NCBI GenBank assembly: GCA_037176845.1 | Contig: JAYKXP010000027.1 | Span: forward strand, 186,001-250,000 | Length of the DNA stretch: 64,000 nucleotides | From: Paramarasmius palmivorus | Taxonomy: Eukaryota; Basidiomycota; Agaricomycetes; Agaricales; Marasmiaceae | Direction: 5' to 3' | Shown: positions 59,617-64,000 of the stretch, piece by piece | How the letters are laid out: each line of letters begins with the position of its first letter | Numbering within the stretch: the stretch's first letter is position 1 | Translations under genes and position numbers: made by a program | Notes under the pieces: generated by a model | What the model was told of the DNA's origin: nothing | Database searches by the model: none | Seen by the model: only the letters and a program-made list of their open reading frames with translations

Positions 59617-61692
59617 ATGTCCATAAATTTTCTCACCTCATTAGTAGCTCTTTCTGTGATCTGGCTCGCCTACAAGTTATGGAAAAAACCTAATTCTTTA
59701 CACCTACCCCCGGGTCCAAAGCCCCTGCCGATCGTTGGAAATGCCCTGAGTATGAGCCAGGATTACCCGTGGAAGACTTTTGCGGAATGGACCAAGAAAT
59801 ACGGTACGTCTTACTACTTAAGAGTCCGACTTGTAAGTCCGTAATCTCACCTCAACTCACCTCAACTCACCAGGCGATATCGTTCATGTCTCTGTTTTCG
59901 GGCAACCCATCGTCGTCGTCGGTTCGCCTAAAGTCGCGTACGACCTTTTCGAGAAGAAGTCGGCAGTGTTCTCCGGACGTTCGGAAAGTACGATGATCAA
60001 TGAACTGTAAGTTACGATGTCATTGTGATCTGGCGCCTCTAATATGCTCGACAGTATGGGCTGGAGCTGGAGCCTGGGTATGCAGAATTATGGAGATGAA
60101 TGGAAACAACACAGACGCTTATTCCATCAACTCTTCAACCAGAACGTGGTTAAACGATACCAAGATGTTCAACAGCGGGAGGCTTATGCACTCCTTCGCA
60201 GACTACTTGAGGCCCCGGAGGACTTTATGGCCCACGTCCGACTGTAAGTATCGACAACGTTATACACAAAGTCAATTCTGACACTCTTTTTACTATAGCC
60301 TATTCGCTGCTAGCATTATGGATATTGCCTACGGAATCACCGTGGAAAATCATTCTGACGAATACATCGAGATCAATGAGGCTGCTCAGGCAGGGTTGGC
60401 CGCAGCTTCGGTACCTGGCGCATTCCTGGTCGATCAAATCCCACTTTGTAAGCTACACCATCTGGAGCGATTGCAAATACTCACGTTGGATCATCAGTGA
60501 AGCATGTACCTGCTTGGTTCCCAGGTGCTGGCTTTCAGAAGAAAGCTGCGCATTGGAATTATTTGGCCCAAACCATGGTTCAAAAGCCTTACGACACAGT
60601 GAAAGAGGCATTTGTTCGTATCTATTTACCTTTTGCTCGGAGTCATCTCTAATATCCCAGCAGAACAAAGGCGAGGCCAAACCATCAATAGTCGCTTCTC
60701 TTCTAGAGAACCTACCGAACGACGAAACGAGTGCCCAGCATGAACGTCTCGCTCGTAACATAGCAGGTGCAGCATATTCTGGTGGTGCAGACACAGTAAG
60801 TGTCCTCAAGCAGGATATCTCGAGTGTTATTAATGTATCCGACAGACTGTGGCCGCTGTCGATTCCTTTTTCTTGGCAATGCTTCGCTATCCTGAAGTTC
60901 AAAGGAAAGCACAGGCAGAGCTCGCTGCTGTCGTCGGAACTGACACCCTCCCGACTTTCGAAGACCGCTCTCGTCTACACTACATTAACGCAATTGTCAA
61001 GGAGGTTACTCGATGGGAGCCCGTGACGCCAATAGCGTTCCCGCATTACACGACTGCAGATGAATTTTATGAGGGTTATCACATTCCTGCTGGTTCCATG
61101 GTTGTAGGAAATACATGGTGAGTTTCATGTTTGCCATTTAAGTCCAGTATGGTGATCATCTTTGTTTAGGGCATTCCTACACGACCCGGAGTTGTATCCT
61201 GAACCTGAACTTTTCAAGCCAGAACGTTTCCTCAATGCCGATGGCACTCCTAACCCGAATGTCAAGGACCCTGCAGGTTCGTACATTACCTATATTTTGC
61301 CAGTGACAACAAGCTAACCTTTCAATCATCGCCCAGCCTTTGCGTTCGGTTTCGGGTGAGCAATATCTTGCTTCTGTAGACAAATACGATCTCACCCCAA
61401 TGCTTCAGGAGGAGAATCTGTCCCGGACGTTTCCTCAGCGACAATTCACTATTCGCGGTTGTAGCCGCCGTACTTGCCGTCTTTGAGATTCTTCCTCCTC
61501 TGGACGAACAAGGGGACCCTATGCAGGTTGAGCCTGCTTGGACCCCTGGATTGGTCCAGTATGCGATTTCCTTGTTGCGCCTTCTTCTATCTAGTTAACC
61601 TCGATGATTTTAGATACCCGCTCCCCTTCAAGTGCCGATTCAAGCCAAGGTCAAAGGCTGCTGAGCAACTCATCCAGGCCTCAGCGTTGTAG
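59617..61692 (+). CDS. Cytochrome P450 (P450-4), paralogue of P450-3
   Basis: Many-exon ER P450. The ATG at 59617 gives MSINFLTSLVALSVIWLAYK, hinge LPPGPKPLPIVGNALSMS, then YPWKTFAEWTKKYG. Motifs: MGWSWSLGMQNYGDEWKQHR, I-helix AYSGGADTTVAAVDSFF, ExxR as KEVTRW, FKPERFLNADG, FAFGFG/RRICPGRFLSD heme loop. The C-terminus YPLPFKCRFKPRSKAAEQLI matches that of P450-3. The stop is TAG 61690-61692. In the exon starting MGW, about 45 of 63 residues are identical to P450-3 by eye, and intron positions coincide. It probably arose by duplication within the cluster and may act on a related or successive intermediate. Confidence 0.92.
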
Positions 61693-62063
61693 TTGATAGC
61701 ATGGTGACGGTCAGACACCGAGATAACATAACCTACAGTCATTGGCGTCTCATCTGGATGGGGTTTGCCAGGTGCGCATTTTGTATTAATTGACATCGTA
61801 GTGTACAGACGCCCTAGAGTGCTCAATAAAGGTATGACTTCAACGGAGCTGGGCTATGCTACGAGCGAGCTCGAACCTTCTAATGTCAGAAGGTAAGTAT
61901 ACTGTTGTCGCCGTGGCTTTAGAGGTCATGCTATCCTTAGGCTGCGAGAGCCTGTAAATACGATGGTGCAATGAAAGTGAAGGTTCGTACAAGTACAAAT
62001 GCAGGGGATATAAGTATAAGTAATCTAAGTGTCCGGTGTCAAGGGAATCGACGCAATCATCGT
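61693..62063. other. Short convergent intergenic region
   Basis: 3' flanks of P450-4 and SDR-3; no gene. Confidence 0.5.
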
Positions 62064-63407
62064 CTATGCCTTGGCCTTCATCTCAGCTTCAAGATACTCC
62101 CACAACCTCTCTCCAAGCTGGTTATCAATGGCCTTGGGGGGTGTTGGTCCTTCTCTGGCCCAAGGAATGAAGAACTGCACAGACATAATGGTCAGTCGTC
62201 GAGTTCTTATGAATCAGGTAAAGAGAACTCACAGAACCGTTAGCTTTGTGAACTACCTCTGGTGATGTACCAGCGTAAAGCTGTGTTAAGGGGCCATATG
62301 GATCGACGGGGTACAAGATGCTCTTGATGAGGAATCGCATGACGAAGTTGAGGTTCCTTTGGAGATCGGTTTCAAGGTTTCCTGATTGCAAGCAGAGACT
62401 TAGCTGTTTGGCTCTGATAGGCATGTAAAGAAGACGTACCTGGGTTGACAGCAAACGCAAGAATGTTCTTGTCACCATATCTCTTGGCGAATTCACGGGT
62501 CCATACGACTTGGCCCTATGATTGTGTGGACAAATAGGTCAGCTCGAACATTCTGAATGACGAACATGAAATACTGACAAATTTGCTTTGACTATATAGA
62601 CCGTATGTTCCGAATTTTGTTCGCGCAGGTCCAGGAACAAAAGTGTCCCAGTGGATGACGTCGAGGTATGCAGCGGAGGATGATACACTGACTACACGGG
62701 CTTTGCCATCGGCGGAGGTTTTTGAGCCGGCATCGAGTGCAGGCAAGAGGAGCTTTGTCCAGAGGTGGTTGCCTATGAATGGCGTAAGCTTAGAGGGCCA
62801 CTGAGGTGTGATAACAAGGACCTACCAACAACATGAATACCCCATTGGGCGTCGTATCCTTCTTCAGTCACCAAATCCAGCGACGGCCACATGACACCTC
62901 TTGAAACGAAGTTCAGTGTTGTCTTTGAGAGAGTGGGAAAGAAGGTGCTTACGCGTTGTTGAACAAGACGTGAAGCTCAGTTTCTTTGCTAACGAGGAAT
63001 GTCAAACTCGGTCGGATCGACGCAGAAGAATATCCCGCACCTCAAAAACTCTGCGGCAGCACTTTTGATGCTCTTGAAGCTAGCCAAATCAAGCTCCAAA
63101 AAGATAGCACGTTTGCCAGTAACTTTTTCGAGTTCATCGATAACTGCTTCGCTCTGTTTCTTTCCACGGGCAGCAAAGTAAACTTTTGCGTTGTGCTGTA
63201 AAAGAGCCTGAAGAGGTCTTTAGTAACTTTTAACCTCCACAGAATGACCGATGCCCTTACTTTGACGGTTTCTCTGCCGACACCGGTCTTTGCACCAGTG
63301 ACGATCATCACCCTGCCAGTAAGGTCGGGAATGTCTTTTTGCCAGAACTGAGGTGTCGGAGGGAACCACTGAGAGAGCATTGAAGGTTGAGAGCTAGAGT
63401 TGCCCAT
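62064..63407 (-). CDS. Short-chain dehydrogenase/reductase (SDR-3), retinol-dehydrogenase-like
   Basis: NAD(P)-dependent SDR; the ATG at 63407 gives MGNSSSQPSMLSQWFPP and, after a short lead, DLTGRVMIVTGAKTGVGRET (TGxxxGxG). Then a second strand KVYFAARGKK, LELDLASFKSI, and the NNAG motif split by an intron (LFNNA/GVMWP). GNHLWTKLLLPAL follows, then VVSVSSSAAYLD with catalytic Ser, and YGLYSQSKFG carrying YxxxK. The C-terminal exons have NPGNLETDLQRN, YGPLTQLYAGTSPE and FIPWARVGTPPKAIDNQLGE. The stop is TAG at 62066-62064. It resembles the fungal WWOX/retinol-dehydrogenase-like SDRs frequent in terpenoid clusters. It closes the visible cluster on the right. Confidence 0.92.
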
Positions 63408-64000
63408 TGTCGTTCGTTTCGAAGACCAGAATGGCAATCCAGAACAATACAACCCCAATTATATATTCCTTCTCCCGCTGCGACGCGCAATCCCCTGAGT
63501 AATGATGATTTGAAAGCATGGCACCTGCCGCCAGCCAAAAGATAGGTAACGGAGCAACTCGGTGATGATTTACATTTGTGACCGTGAGGCGTGTACTGCC
63601 AGGGGGAACGGGTGGCACCGGTGTGACAGGAACTGGGATGACGGATGGTGAGCGTCGCAAAGGGAAAAAGGTCAGCGGGTCAAAGGTGTCCATAAACAGA
63701 TAAAAGTTCTCGCGCACAGACCATCAACGAACCGTGGTATGGGCGCCTAGACCTTTTTGCTCTCCCATCTCCTCGGAACCACCTCTTACCCAAAACAGTC
63801 ATGTATCCACCGACGTTTGCGGAGGCGCCCCCTCATCTTTCCAAATGGGACCGTCGGTAGCCATTCTGTCAGAGCAACGTTAATGGTTGGCGTACGTCCG
63901 GACTGCGAAAATCAATTTCCGGTGGGGATTAGGGTTTACATCTTAAAGGGTTCGAGTTTGAACTGGTTTCCTCCAACTTTTTTACCTCAAGAGCTGTAGG
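63408..64000. other. Right-edge region
   Basis: Promoter of SDR-3 and flank. An 80-codon plus-strand frame near 63757 has no recognisable domain. No gene can be assigned before the window ends. Confidence 0.5.

Overview
This window is nuclear DNA from a filamentous basidiomycete, most likely a mushroom-forming Agaricomycete. The evidence is genes split by many short introns (about 45-60 nt, GT..AG), DUF6534-type membrane proteins and a divergent F-box protein of styles typical of that group, Agaricomycete-like multi-exon P450s, and CCCTAA-type telomere-like DNA. Exon structures were assembled by eye by joining reading frames at GT/AG sites. Where the spliced frame closed cleanly the protein length is given. 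No rRNA, tRNA, CRISPR or bacterial-type feature was seen.

Left part (1-15.5 kb): ordinary chromosomal genes. These are a forkhead transcription factor running off the left edge, a tandem pair of DUF6534 membrane proteins, a 1400-aa TBC-domain Rab GTPase-activating protein, an 814-aa TPR protein and a 437-aa uncharacterised fungal protein.

Centre and right (15.9-63.4 kb): a dense set of secondary-metabolism genes that reads as a terpenoid biosynthetic gene cluster. It has one class I terpene synthase (20.9-22.5 kb) with metal-binding and RY motifs, two Baeyer-Villiger-type flavin monooxygenases, two signal-peptide-bearing FAD-linked (BBE/GlcD-type) oxidases, an aldo/keto reductase, a zinc-less MDR dehydrogenase, four cytochrome P450s, three short-chain dehydrogenases and two small alpha/beta-barrel proteins (a secreted EthD-like protein and an ABM-like protein). 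A C2H2 zinc-finger regulator is also present, with a truncated N-terminal copy of it about 11 kb away. Many pairs are divergent or convergent with short spacers. No polyketide synthase, NRPS, prenyl-diphosphate synthase or transporter was seen, so FPP would have to come from primary metabolism.

Reading of the pathway (inference): the synthase makes a C15 skeleton; P450s, FAD oxidases, SDRs, AKR and MDR oxidise and adjust it; the Baeyer-Villiger enzymes insert oxygen to give an ester or lactone; the EthD/ABM barrels may steer a late cyclisation, dehydration or cofactor-free oxidation. Two of the P450s (47.5-49.6 and 59.6-61.7 kb) are close paralogues in opposite orientation. A C-rich, telomere-like block inside a 480-bp inverted-repeat region lies between the regulator and the rightmost P450/SDR pair, and may mark a rearrangement that extended the cluster.
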